Source: Dromaius novaehollandiae (Eukaryota; Chordata; Aves; Casuariiformes; Dromaiidae). From it: a stretch of DNA of 64,000 nt. The first letter of the stretch is position 1. Each line of letters opens with the position of its first letter. Location of the stretch: NCBI RefSeq assembly GCF_036370855.1, contig NC_088130.1, positions 65,138,941 to 65,202,940 of the forward strand, written 5' to 3'. This document shows positions 24,500-37,100 of the stretch, piece by piece. The notes beneath the pieces were generated by a model. The model was given only the letters and a program-made list of their open reading frames with translations. It was not told the DNA's origin and searched no databases. The position numbers and the translations under genes are program-made.

Positions 24500-25998
24500 T
24501 CATAATACATTTTAATCCTCTTTCCTAGGACTCCGTTTTGGCCTCAGGTGTAAGCAGAATATCTGGTTGGCCACAGTATAACAGATGGTATGTTCTTCTA
24601 TATTGTAAATCTGTAATTAAAATAAAGCAATACGAAATATACCAAAACAAGACTCTGCCAAGAGTGTTGCCTTCTGCAAGAAGAAGGAAACCTGGTATAC
24701 ATGCTAGTCATGTTACCTAAGTCATGACAAGTGATTACACTGAGAAATGTAACCAAAAAAACACCACAAAGAATAAACTATGAATGAAACAGAATAAAGT
24801 AGATTCTTATCCCTTTCAACTTATAATTTTCTAAAGATAAATACAATTTGTTTCTGGATAAATAATACTCATGCTCCTTTCAAATCCAGTCAATGTTTTG
24901 TAATCAGCAGCACAGCAACCCCCTGTAGAAATGTGAAAGCTGGAGAGAGAAATGATCTATTAAGCGAGCATATTTCTTAGTAGGACACAAAAAAGTGCTT
25001 TATCTTGTCTAAATATAGATGAGCTAAATGTAAAGGCCTTTACCTGTTCTCTTGGAAGTCTTCTCTGCCATTAAATACATCTCGCCAATTGGAAGTTAGC
25101 CAAATATTGAATCTGTATTTACTTCTGATTTCTGTCTGTTATTACTGATTAATGTGTCTCCCCAAAGCCTTCCTCACAGCCTTCTCTTTCTCTTTTTCTC
25201 TCTTTCTTCATGTGGCCTACTTTTATTACATAGATTGGGAATTTCTGACTAATACAAGTCAGAAAAGCACTTCACCAAGTGCTGATAGCCTGCTCATACT
25301 TACTATAAATTATTAAAAGCCCAACCACCATCCCTTGCACAAATTTAGTACTTCCTTTATGTAAATATAGCCACATAAAAGTTATACATCTAATTTAAGA
25401 TAATTTTCTTAGCTTTCTCTATCATCATTGTAGTGAAAATGAGAACATTCTGGTGTGTATGTTTAGGAAAACAGTAACTGAAAGAGGCCAAGTGAGTGAG
25501 GCAATCATAAAAGACAAACTGTAGGTGTTAGTTGTAATGCTGTGAAGAATGCAGTCCCTCTTTGTTTTTTCTCCAAAGGCACAAAGGCGTGGATGAGAAA
25601 AATGCCTTTGTTTTTTTCACCTTAGCTTTCCTTCAGATACAGGCTACAAGGTAGATGGCGGCAAATGAAATTCTGGGGCTTGAAAACAATGTGTGTGTTT
25701 CTGCGTATGATTTTGTGTGTCTCTGAGATTATTTAGTATATATATGTATTTTCTAATGACAAAGCAGTCAGATAGTGCCTGCCCTGCTTTATAAGATGAA
25801 AAGAATATGTATACCTCCAAAGATATAAAAAGCATTTTATTTAACTCCAGCATTTTGACATTTTTTGCAGAAAAAAACTGTCAAGAAGACCTGTCATTCT
25901 CCTGCTGTTTGATCAGCACAGCTGAGGAATGGTTTAGGAAGCTACATCTGCCTCTCATACGTATTTTCCAGAAATGATTGTGTGAGTGTTCCTGCTCA

Positions 25999-26066
25999 CA
26001 TCCATCCCTAGGAGGGAAGGCCTAAAGGCAAACTGCAGATCATAACCTGTCTCCTAGGGATGGATG
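25999..26066. repeat. Perfect 16-bp inverted repeat (stem-loop)
   Basis: CATCCATCCCTAGGAG at 25999-26014 is the exact reverse complement of CTCCTAGGGATGGATG at 26051-26066, with a 36-base loop. The match ends sharply on both sides. It could form a cruciform or, if transcribed, a hairpin RNA. Confidence 0.85.
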
Positions 26067-29000
26067 AAACAAGGGGAATTCCTCATCCAGGCTCCATTTC
26101 TGTTTGCTTCTGCCTCTAAAGTGAGACACACTGCTGGCCATGGGCCCAACAGCAGGCTTGCTAGTGCAGAGCCTGCAGCTTAACACCCAATATCAACACA
26201 ACTTTATTTGGGAAGCATATGGCAATGAATGAGTATCAGGCTGCAGTTTATGTATGGTATCTGGAAGATGTTGCTCAAGGAGGACAGTTTGCATTAACGT
26301 CAGGCTGAAGATCATCACAGACATTTGTGGATCAGTGAAATTATTGGCACTGATATACTTCCTTAGTATCCCAAGAGTTTTTAACAGTGGTCTTCAGACC
26401 TATTCTTGATTTACAGAATCTGACATCAGGTAAACAGTCTGCAAACTGGCCAGAATGCCTTACCCATTAAAAATGAAGATGCTTTTGCATCACAGTGTGT
26501 CTTTTCCTGTCCTGTCTATCTGAATCACTGCGATTGCTGATAAGAATTTTTATCAGTCAGTGGCAAGTGGATTGAAAAGTCTCTATCAGGTGAAAGAACT
26601 GATGTGGTACTGACTGTTCTCAAATTTCTCAGCAATCCCTGGAGGTCTGTCCTGGCTCAGATGTTTTATCACGGCAATATTTTACAGCTTCTATAAGTTA
26701 AGTCTTTCTGAAGTTTATTGTTGGCAAGTATAGCATATTCTCCTAGGCTTTGTGGTTTCATCTATTTTTCTTCTGATCTTTCATCCACACCATGATAATC
26801 AACTCTGCATAGGTCGAAGAACTCTTCAAAGTACTCCTTTGAACATCTGCCTCCGTAAAGACATCCCTGCTGTATTCTCTGATAACTTGGATCTCATCCA
26901 GTTTTGCTAGATAAAGACTTAGGAGTATTTGGTGAACACCTTATTAACTAAACAGGAGAGCAAAACCAGGTTCCTACATTTTTCATTAACATCTGGTCTG
27001 AGAACAGTGGGAGGGAAAAAGCCAGCAGTGAATGTTCTGTATGCACTGGTTGCAAACTGGTAGCTGCTCTCCCAGATGAAGCCACATATTTGAAGTACCA
27101 TTTAAAATCTTCAGCAGGGAGCTATCATTCCATCACTTATGTTAGTTATGAGGCATTTAAATGAGGTTTTGCTACTCTCCTTCCAAAATACAGAGCTGAG
27201 CATCCTACTTTTTCACCAACTGTTCAGTTGAAACCAGCTGCTTTCAGTTTCGAAAGCATACATAGCACTGGGAGTCAGCAGACACCACAGAGAGATTTGT
27301 TCTCGTAAGTATCCAAAGAAGCTTCAGTGAAGGGACAACTTATTCCATAGTCAGATTCTCATTAGAAACCTGAAGTATTTTCCAGTGAAGGAAATGCAAG
27401 CTTTCCACTGACTTCACTGAGTTTTGGTATTGTTTCTTCCTGCTTAATTTCCCATTATTTGACCTGTTCTCCATCATTTTATTATTAAAATGTGTTCCCA
27501 AATTAACTTGCATATTCACTGCAGTAGTACTGTAATTTCTCTCACCCCTTCCCTTCACTTTACAGACCAGCCAAATTTCAGCATCCTGAGGACAAGGCAA
27601 ATCATCATAAACTTCTGTTGCTTCTAGTATGACCCTGCTCCTGTTAAAAATCCCTTCCTCAAACTCCTGTAACATGTGCAATTGAAGCAAACTTCTTGAA
27701 CTTGTCTTGTGTCTTCTTCTGTCATTATATGTGCTCTTGTTCTCTTCTAGAAGGCATTAAGATGCATCCAGAGAGAAGACTGGAATAAGCCCCGTTCACC
27801 TGATTTTCATACATTTAGTCATCTTTGATTCTTCTCTACTGCCTCTGCCTGTCTTTCTTATCACTAACATCCTGTTTATTCTGTCTTCCTTAAATTGTCT
27901 TGTGCTTTGGGTTATGGCAAGTGTAAGTTTTCAGGGACAGAAACCTCAGCTTCCCAGATTGAAGGATATTCATCATCATGAGAGTGAATGTGTAAATCTT
28001 TTCTGGAAATGGATGTGGATCAACTGTAAGATTTTCCATTGCCTTCAGAAGAGCTGCACACTTACACTGGCTGATTACCTTAAGTGCTTACTCATTCAAT
28101 GTCCTGGAAAAAGAGGCATCTGTGATTAGTCAGCAGTGTCTAGAGTTGGAGGCAAAGACAGTCTGCAGGAACCCTCAGCTTGTTATTCAGAAAGCTGAGT
28201 GTCTTCACAAAACTTCGTCATAAAAGATATTGCTCATTCTGCTTAGTAAGTACATTAAATTAATGGGAAGTTTATGACAGAGGCAGAAGATGCAGTGTTT
28301 TTAGTATGCCAAAAGCACCTGAGACCATCGTTTATACTGCTGTGAGTTATGCAATAGAACAACTGAAATAAAAGGGAAAAGGCAAAGTCTATCTGGATGG
28401 AACTTAAAACAGAGGGGTCAGCCTTGATGTTTTGGGGTGGCAGAGAAGCTAATGGAAGAAACACTGAAAGACAGTCCAGGAATCTTAACCAGGGTAGAAT
28501 GCTGAAGGGGACCAAATAAAGTCTTCACACAACCATAACTTAAAAAAACAAATCTTGAATTTACTAGTCATTCCCTACCACCTCCATCCTTATTGATTCT
28601 TTCCAAGACAAGGAATCCAAAATATCTTCTTTGCAGAATGCAGGGAAAGCAGAGAAATACAAGACTTTTGTTCACTGAATTAAATAGACCTGAAATAGAG
28701 TACCTTTATCTTCTATTAATTATAATTAAAATATCCATGTAAAACAATATTGTTTTCTTTTATATAAAAGTAGTTGATGTAATGAAGTGATTATTAATAC
28801 AAAAGACCTGCTTTGCTTTACTCTCCTAACACTGTTCTTTATTTGGAATATTGTTCCAACTGCAGCCATGAAAAATAACGCTTCTTTTGAGCTTGGTCAT
28901 GCAGTTGTTGAAACAGTTGTAAGGCTGAAAGCACTGTGAAAAATATGATGCATGACAAAGTGCTAGAATGGGAAAATCTCATTGTCACATTAATTATCTA

Positions 29001-32000
29001 TTGACAGAAGATATACAGTAGGTGATGCAATGGCTTTGGATGTTCTTGTCTTTATTACCTCTTGGGGGAAGAGTTCAGATCATGAAATGAGTTTGGTGCT
29101 CTCGAGTGGACATTTGTCCTCATCACAAAACAACCTCATAATTCAGAGCGATGTAACAAAATTGGAGAGCTCAAATTGAGGAGGCTTAGAACTAGGAGCA
29201 TCAGGGAGTTATAAATCAGCCTAGAGGTTCAGGGCAATGCCTCTTGGGGTGACTTTCACAGCATCTGTGAGACAATGCCATCCCCATTACAAATCACTTT
29301 ACCAAGCAGACATCCTAAGGAGTTCCACATCTGAAGGGACAGATCACATTAGAAATGGTGCTAAATGAGAGATTGATCAGAACCAGTCTAAGATTCTGCT
29401 CTGTTCAAATGCCATCTAATTTTAGGAGAACAGAGATTTTAATACTAAATTAAAGCCACATTCTGCAATTTTGCTTTTTCTCTGCTAATTTTTAGGGATG
29501 TTTCACAGAGTTGTGAACAATGAGTAGTGTGGGTGATGCACAATTGTATACAAATAAGAGTCCCTTAGGGGGATGTCTAAATATGGCTATATTTGATTGC
29601 ATTGTATCAGCATAATTGTCTATGACAGACATCCATCTCTCAATTGCTAGTACAAATTCAGGCAAAAAAACGGTGAATTCCTATGGCAGACTGTAAATTT
29701 TGAATGGCTTATATGAAATGAATTGGTGGTCTGTAGTTTGATTTTTAACAGATTGGTGTCATCCTCTTAGTATCACCTGTTGAGGTGGTTGCAGCAGGCA
29801 CCTTTGATTGCTGTTTCTACAAGCCAAGAAGGCCCACCAACAGCTATTTTGCTTATAATGATATCACAGCCTGGTTCACAGAGATTATAAAATTTTTTAT
29901 TTTCAGTTTGGGAGAAAGTGTTGGCAGTCGTGGAGTGTTATCCAACACCATGGAACACTAAATTCTGTAGAGGGCCATCTTTTGATTCTTGTCTGTTTTA
30001 TCTGCCATGATCCAAGGAAGGGTGAAATGTCTAAGAAAGGATCAGAGTGAAAGCTATATAGAAACGTGACAAACATCAGGCATATTCCCTCTTTGAGTTC
30101 TAGCTACGCATTCTTACAACTCAGTCTCCAAATACAATTTTTTTCATGTAAATAAATGATTTACAATCATTTACAAAGACATCAGACTTACGGACCATAG
30201 TTCATAAGCTGACAATGCGAGGGAACACAGAAGGTTTCTGTGCTTAAGGACTAGGGCCTATATGTAGAACATGTGAAAAAGGAAAACTTAAATACTGTGA
30301 ATATTCCACCTTGACTTACAGCTTTCCCCAATTACTTCACAGTCAGATACAATGTGTGAGCTGCCAAAGCTGAGAAGAAGGGTAATTAACTGCCATATAT
30401 TATGTATTTGCAAAAGACACCATGGATATATTTGCAAAGAGGTATTATTTTATTTTATTTATTAGTTGGCTTTAATTATACTCACAGAAGAAGCTGAATT
30501 ATAGCCCAACTGCAACACAGTCTGACAGTGGAGTAAGTTATAGCTGCCACCTTCATGGTATTGTAGGCAACATAGCAAAGTAAAATGATCTGCTTCCTTC
30601 CTGAAATTTTCCAGACATGATTAGGAGAGACAGGGGGACTAGTCAGAGATGGAAAAGTCTTTACACACAGAGCTGCTGATTTTTAATTCTGTCAGCTAGG
30701 TTTGACAGCTAAATACAACCTTCTTCTGTGATGGAATCATAATGATTAATTAGGTAAAGCAGCTGCACCAAGCCTCTTTTTCAGGTATGACTTATGTTAT
30801 CCTCACTGACTATAACCTCCATAAGCTCTGCTCAATTAACTGAGGTTAAGTATTATAGATTATTGAGGAATTGCGTGATGGTAAATCAGAATGACATTGC
30901 CATTTTAAAAATAAAGGATGGTAGGTGTTTCAGAGGCAAGATTCAGTGCCAAGCAATCTATAGCATCCTTCTCTTCTCTGCCACAGATATGAGGTAGACA
31001 AATCATTAACAATGAGATTTATCACACCTGAACTTAGCCATCACAAAATTAGGACTTAAAACCAAGCTGCTCATTAATTAAAAACATATAGTCATTGAAA
31101 ACAGGCAGCCATTTCAGGAGGTGATTCATCCCATGCTAAGATAGTACCCAATCTAGATGGGAAAAATCACCAACCAGAGGAACCCCTTTCTCCTTACTGA
31201 CCAAAGAGGAGCTCTTAATGGCTAGATGTCATTCTTAAGTTTCATATGACTGGAATGGAGTGAGATAAATCCAGGCATTTCTGCCCTATACCTCTTCAGT
31301 TGCCCAAAAATCCTGATTGAAGCTCAGTGATGTAGAAGTGCCTCAGAAGGTCTGACACCTCATTCTTTTTGAAGTGCCTAACCTACTACCAAATATCTGG
31401 CATGTATGGGCTAGCTGTGGAGATAGTCAGAACCTGGAGGTTTAGTGTGCTTAGTACACCTAAAAGTTTGACTGCTATTTTAAACATACCGAGGGATGTA
31501 CCTGAGCACAGGAACTTCAACATCTATACTGTTAAATTGCTAAGATGATCCCTAGCATGGTTTTATACTGTATCAGCTAGCACTTTCCTAAACAGTTCCT
31601 GAGCATGGTGCATGACTTGGCATAGTCCAAGGACCACTTCCAACAGGTAGTTTGTCTGTGGTAATCCTGTTGTGCAGGGTAAGAAAATTTAATAGTGTGG
31701 AAAGGTGTTGCTCTGTACTAGATGACTTTAATGCCAGATAACAGTCCAACGCATGTTTAATTTATTAATTCATGTAAGACATCATCTCAGACTGTATCTA
31801 TACTTTCTTTTGCAACTTTTTCTGCATTGCAAACTGACCAGAAGCAAGGTACCCCTGAAACTACAAAGCATAGGGTTGATATAATATGCCGCTCAGTAGT
31901 GCAGGTGAAATGACATACTAGTCAAAACTAAATGGTTTTCAGTTGGCTCAAAGTTTAGGCCTGAAAAAAGACCAATGGGTATCCCTTAAGGTTTCTCAAG

Positions 32001-32724
32001 CGACTTATTTCTATGGTCTCTTATGCATGGAACGACACCTACATTCCCCTCTATTCAGTGTGCAGTATTGAGATAGTCACAGATGTTTCCTTTTCTTATT
32101 TATTGTCTCGTAGTTGCCATCTGTTCAGTGCAGCCTCCTGTTGTCTCTGCACTGATACTTACCTCATAAACTCTTTGGGCAAGCACATCTCTTTGTCTGT
32201 AGGAAACTTGACCTAAAATTTATGTGGCAATACAGGTAAAATAATAATAGCAATTATAATTATATAAATAGTCTTCAGGTGTTGGGGGCAGCAAACAAAA
32301 AATTTACCATAAATCCTTATTTGTGTTTGTATTCCTCAGAAATAATCTTTCCAAAGTAGAAATACAGCCACATATGATTTAACCATATACAATAATGTGG
32401 TGGTTTTGATGGAAAATTTTTGACAAATCAAAAAATTTCAGTGGAGTTTTTTTGAGAGGAAGAGAGGTAAATGGATAACAAAATACCAGATTTTAATGAG
32501 CTGGAATTCTTCACAAAAACTATATCTATTTTATACTTGACAAAAGAAAACATATTGGCTGCCTCCCACCCCCAACCCTCCAAAATGTAATTCATTGGTC
32601 CAAATCCTACAAAATACCTAGAAGAAAAGTGAAAAAAAGAGAAAATTTAGTAGGGAACATACGTATTTCTCTAATGAAGCCAGCTATAAACTCATAAGAA
32701 ACACAAATGACACTGATTGCTAGT

Positions 32725-33871
32725 ACATTTTCATGGAAGTCATGATCTTTATTCTTTGACACAATGTGTGCATGTTTTAATTGTAAAATTTATAAATAAA
32801 GTCAATATTAAAAGGAGAAGTCTGTTAAAAAAAAAAAAGAAAAGTCAATGAGGCTATATTCTACTCCATGCCAGCTTTAAAAAGGAATTTTTAAAAGACC
32901 TGTCCAACTGATTGCTAAAATGATTCACTTGGATGGTCAAGGACTGCGAAAGAAATGGTTTCTGGCCTGATACAATTCTGTAGTAAGCAGAGGGTTGGCT
33001 GCTACATCACAGATGTTATTACATGGTGGGACAGAGCTGCACTGTTCTAGGGGGAGCTCTGGGAGTTATCAGGTGGATAATGCCTTTGTGCACTCCTTAG
33101 TGGGCCGTGGGAATGTGGCCAATGCACTGCATGTCCATGGGACAATGCACCTCTGTAGCTCGCCAGTTCTGATAAGTAATAAGCTGAGGAGGCAGAGCCA
33201 TAGCCCTGCACCCTTCCGAACATCTAGCAATGCTTGACTTGTGCTATCCTTGCCAAGCCTTCATGCTAATGGAAAGCAGAGGATGAGGATGAGCCTCTAC
33301 AGGATCAAAATCGGGAGCCCCTGGTGTTCCCTGTGAGCCCAGTTCTCACACGTGCATGCACATACACATATACATAACAGCTGAGCACAGTCTAACCCTA
33401 AATCTACGTATGAATGCGAAGCTGCAGGTCAAATTCTAAAGTCCTTAAATTGTGAAAATTTCCAGTGAAATCAATAGTATTCATTCCTGGGATGGTGAAG
33501 TGATCCATGCATGAGAAAGAGGAGGCCATAAGTGCATCCATTGTTCTAGAGCTGGTGAAAGCTGTTTCTGCCCTGGATGCTGGCTTAACTCCTAGCATTT
33601 GAAGACCAGCCAGGGACTACAGGGAAAAACATAATATTATCTCCACTCAGATATGGGGAGAAGGGATAAGAGGGTATGCTAAGTGACTTTATAATACAGA
33701 GGAGCGACAGGGCAACCATGAATTGGGCCTTCAGGGAGCTATTTCTGCATGAGGGCTGGCGGAAAAGAACTCCAGGACCTGGTCTGGAAGATGCGGTGTC
33801 AATGCTGCCTTTTTGAACTGTTGCAGGTTACTGTGGTCAGCTCCTGAGGGGTAGCTCACAGGAAAATGCCA
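32725..33871 (-). other. RIT2: Probable RIT2 3' untranslated region
   Basis: This is the minus-strand sequence between the TGA stop and the first good poly(A) signal downstream. No other canonical AATAAA was seen on the minus strand in this interval; an ATTAAA lies at 32781-32776, just before the AATAAA. The stretch includes a GT-rich run near 33355-33381 (minus strand TATGTATATGTGTATGTG), which resembles RNA-binding-protein sites but is not proof of one. The 3' end is inferred from the signal, not observed, so the UTR could be shorter or longer. Confidence 0.5.
32748..32753 (-). terminator. RIT2: Candidate polyadenylation signal AATAAA for RIT2
   Basis: The plus strand reads TTTATT, so the minus strand carries AATAAA inside AGAATAAAGA, about 1.1 kb after the stop codon. 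An ATTAAA lies 23 bases upstream (32781-32776). The minus-strand sequence just after it contains GTGTCATTTGTG, a plausible GT-rich downstream element. Cleavage would then fall near 32725-32735. Confidence 0.45.
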
Positions 33872-34099
33872 TCAAGTTGTACTTTCCCTTTTCTTCTTCA
33901 GTGACCCTTTCAGTTTCCGCCATAGACTATCCTTCCTCTTCATCTTCTTCTCCGCCATGGGCAGTGAAGACTCTTTCCTTCGGATTTCCCTCACTAGTCC
34001 ATGGAAGACGTCATCAATGTAGAAACGGAGGGCAGCTGAAGTCTCAAAAAAGGAGCAGGAGTATTCTCTGGCTAAACTCATTCCTTCTTCAGTCGAAAC
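33872..34099 (-). CDS. RIT2: Terminal coding exon of RIT2 (Rin), Ras-like small GTPase
   Basis: This exon encodes the last 75 residues of a Rit-family small GTPase. These are neuronal, plasma-membrane Ras-like switches that bind GTP and signal towards MAP kinases; Rin also binds calmodulin through its C-terminus (family knowledge). The exon is read in phase 0 and starts V-S-T-E-E-G just after a TTCCTTGTAG acceptor. Residues 19-23 are ETSAA, the G5 nucleotide-binding box, followed by the last helix of the G domain (F32[11 protein letters not shown]). Residues 51-71 are strongly basic (12 Lys/Arg, with KRKDSLW and LKKKRE). There is no CAAX box, as expected for Rit proteins, which reach the membrane through this basic tail. 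The stop is TGA at 33874-33872. The tail [18 protein letters not shown] fits RIT2 better than RIT1, whose tail is less alike. The 75-residue length equals the same segment of human RIT2 as I recall it. Earlier exons (G1-G4) are not in the window. A RIT1 or other Rit paralogue is the alternative. Confidence 0.9.
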   Translation of the reverse strand, partial: VSTEEGMSLAREYSCSFFETSAALRFYIDDVFHGLVREIRRKESSLPMAEKKMKRKDSLWRKLKGSLKKKRESTT

Positions 34100-34140
34100 C
34101 TACAAGGAATAAAAGGTCCATAAATATCAGCTAATCAACA
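34100..34140 (-). promoter_or_regulatory. RIT2: 3' splice site of the last RIT2 intron
   Basis: On the minus strand a pyrimidine-rich stretch (CCTTTTATTCCTTGTAG) ends in AG at 34101-34100, directly before the first codon GTT of the exon. Possible branch-point sequences (TTGATTAG, GCTGATAT) lie about 30-40 bases upstream. The reading frame is open across the junction and begins at the residue where Rit proteins continue after the G4 region, which supports this as the true exon edge. Confidence 0.8.
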
Positions 34141-37100
34141 GGACACCATTACAGCATGTGTAGTTTGACTTTCTGTATACCACTGGAGTGCCACTCTTGG
34201 GGCATTTCACCAATCTTTAATTTAACAGGGAAATATTCTAACAATACCACATAGACAAGATCCATGAGTGAAAAGATCAGTCTGAATCCATGAGATGTTT
34301 GAAAAGAGTATAGTGACAGTATTCATGCATTCCACCATATCTCTCTAATTCTGATGCACCGAATTTTCCAAGCATTTCGTTTCTTTAGTGCAGTAATCAT
34401 ATGAGGTTTGGAAGTGCTAATACCTTTACTGTATAGATTGGAACTGATGGCCAAAAAGACTTCAGTAGAATTATGGTCCTGGAAAAGCTCTATTTACCAT
34501 TCACCTAATCCTGTAAGCAACTTGACTCTTTAAACACAGCAACTTTCATACCTTAAAATTGTTCAGGTACGTGAATTTCCGAATAGGCTTTGAAGTGTTT
34601 TGGTCTTGACAGGCCTGCAGTCCTATCACTTAGCTCATGCCTGAACTGCACAAAGATCCAAAATACATTTGTTTTTCAGCTCATCTTTCTTAAGTGGCCA
34701 AATGTACTTACTACTCTCAGAGAACATCCAGGAAATGTTTTCTTGTTTTTTGAGAAAAATTAAGGGAAGGAATTACTACGAATCTAGAGGGAACTGAGGC
34801 AGCTTTCTTTAATTTGCCTAAGTTTTGAAGAGGGCATGTTATTCCTAAAGTTTCCTCATTTGCTGCTTCTTGGTGGTTGATCCATCAGTCTGCTAAGAAC
34901 GGTGCTCAGTATGCGGATTATTGTGTGGCTTAAATAGAGTGTAGATGCTTATCCTAAAGAATAATGATTTCCTCCCACTTCAGGGATTTTTTGCACTTCA
35001 GAAGCTCACCCAACAAGAAGTAGCAAGTCTACAGCAAAACAATGAGTGAATCCTATGAGCTTTGAAATTTCAGGCTAGCTTCCCAGCCAGTAGAATAACC
35101 TTTCTTCTCCATATTTGAATATAAAACTCTATGGATGAAACATAAGATGTGTATTCAAATTCAAGGTTGGAAATTCCAGCCTTTGTTTTTATCAGTATTT
35201 GAATACCATGATTATTTGAGTAACATTCAAACCATGTGGAAAATTAGATGAAAAAGCTGTTTGAGATTCCTGTAAAGAACAACCTAAATCCTCAGCTGTG
35301 AGAAGTCTCAATTGATACTGCCTACTGCAGAATGAATCTTGCTCTTATTCCTAGCTTCATGCAGCCAGTGTGCCATTTAAATTTATTAGAGATATAAACC
35401 CTAATGTTTCAGGGTATAAGCAAACCCTGTCATACCTACCATGAGGAAGAAAATGTCTGTAATGATCAGATTATGACCTCACATTATTGTATTTTTTGCA
35501 TCTACCTGTAAAGCCAGACACAGTGGGAAACAGGTTTTCGGATGAAGCAGAACATCAGTCTGTTCCATCCTGGAAGTATGTCCACACCTGCTATGTGCCT
35601 ACATAACACAGACCACAGAATTGTGCCCCAGCACCTTTGCACTGAGTCACAAACTTTGCAACAAGAGGATCATTCCTCTACATTACAGCTTTAATCTTAA
35701 TTTAATTAAGAATATTGTAAGAGTAAGCACTGAGGTTGTATGCCAACCTGAATAATACTCACTGACACAATGAAAGATTGTTATTGTTTTCCAACTGCTA
35801 TAATTGCCAACCTTTAGCAAAAGGAGATGGGTAGCAATATGGTCCTTGTTTTTCTCTGGGCAGCTGTGTAAGCAAAATGTGTGATTCAATATGTCTATTG
35901 GGCACCATTGAGAAATTGATTGCCTGGATAGAGGACTATTTTAGTCTACTTTGGACTTTTTAATCATTTTTTCCTGTTGCTGTACCTTGTTTTAGCTGAA
36001 GGAGGATTTTTTGTTTTATTTCATTTTGTTAAAGATACCGCAGTTCTGAGCAAACCATTATGCAGAGCTGCAGTTTCAGTGAAGATTTTATACATTCAAT
36101 ACCTAAAAGAAAAAAAAATCCACAAAAATTGAAACATCCTTATATTAAAAGGACGGTAAGGTTGCAAATATAATCAGAGTGCAAGCACAGCACTACTCAA
36201 ATATCAGAAATTGCCATTCCCCTTTGCTCCATGGTTTTCCAGTCTTTGTCCATCTATTCCTCTTTCTTTTCTTTTCAAGGATCAAAATTACATTTTCTCC
36301 CACCTTCAAGCAAGAACAATTGCAAGGAAAACATGCTAAGCTCCATAATGAAAGACAAGACAACTACTAAAAGCTGTAAGAACTGGAGCATTCTCAGGAG
36401 AAATAAGTAGTATAGAAAAACTTGTTCCCATCTTCTGTGTGGCTGGTGGCAAAGGCTTGTAACTTGGCCAAATTTGTCTGGCTTTCTATAAAGGTGTTTC
36501 CAGAGTTTCCTGCCAAACTATGGAGACAACATTAAAGTCATTAATAGAAATAATTAATTCACAAAGCAAAGTAATTCAGCATGAGAAGGACAGCTGGCAT
36601 AAACAATTTCAGGCCATTTAGTCAAAGTTTTTTAGCTTCAAGGCTGAAAACAGGCTTTTCTGAAGTGCAATGCTATCATAATCACAGCTAGTGCTTCCAG
36701 CACCACTGAAAATACAAGTATAGTAATTTAATCTGTTTGCTGAAGAAACTGTAAGTATAGAGACCTGTTTAGAGGAAAAATACACATTTTTGCTTTCAGT
36801 TTGTAATGTGTCCAAGAGACTAGACACCTATGAAATTAGAAACATGGGATGAAGCCCTTGATAAGGTCACTGATGTTCCACATAATTCTAGGGATTTACA
36901 TTGTTCACACCTTATTGCCAGAAGAAAAACTGTATCACAGAAAACCAACCCAAATCGGCACAGCTCAGAGACTTGTTGACAAACCGCAGCTTCCACAGGA
37001 AGATACGATCTGTCAGCGTGACACGGACAGATAGGTCAGGGAGTGAGGTCATTCTATTGAATATATATCTGGGAAATATAGCTTTATATCTCGTCTTCAG

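Larger units (their letters stand above)
21936..32724. other. Intergenic stretch downstream of RIT2, no gene
   Basis: About 10.8 kb. It holds a T-run (21982-22000), a (TA)n (24486-24499), an A-run (23767-23780), a pyrimidine run (25183-25210) and a perfect stem-loop (25999-26066). Frames of 106 codons (plus, 23671-23991) and 116 codons (minus, 27340-27690) have no recognised family. Confidence 0.6.

Noticed and set aside
33877-34134. 85-codon plus-strand frame across the RIT2 exon
   Set aside because: Antisense shadow of the real exon; its serine-rich composition comes from the lysine codons of the basic tail read backwards.
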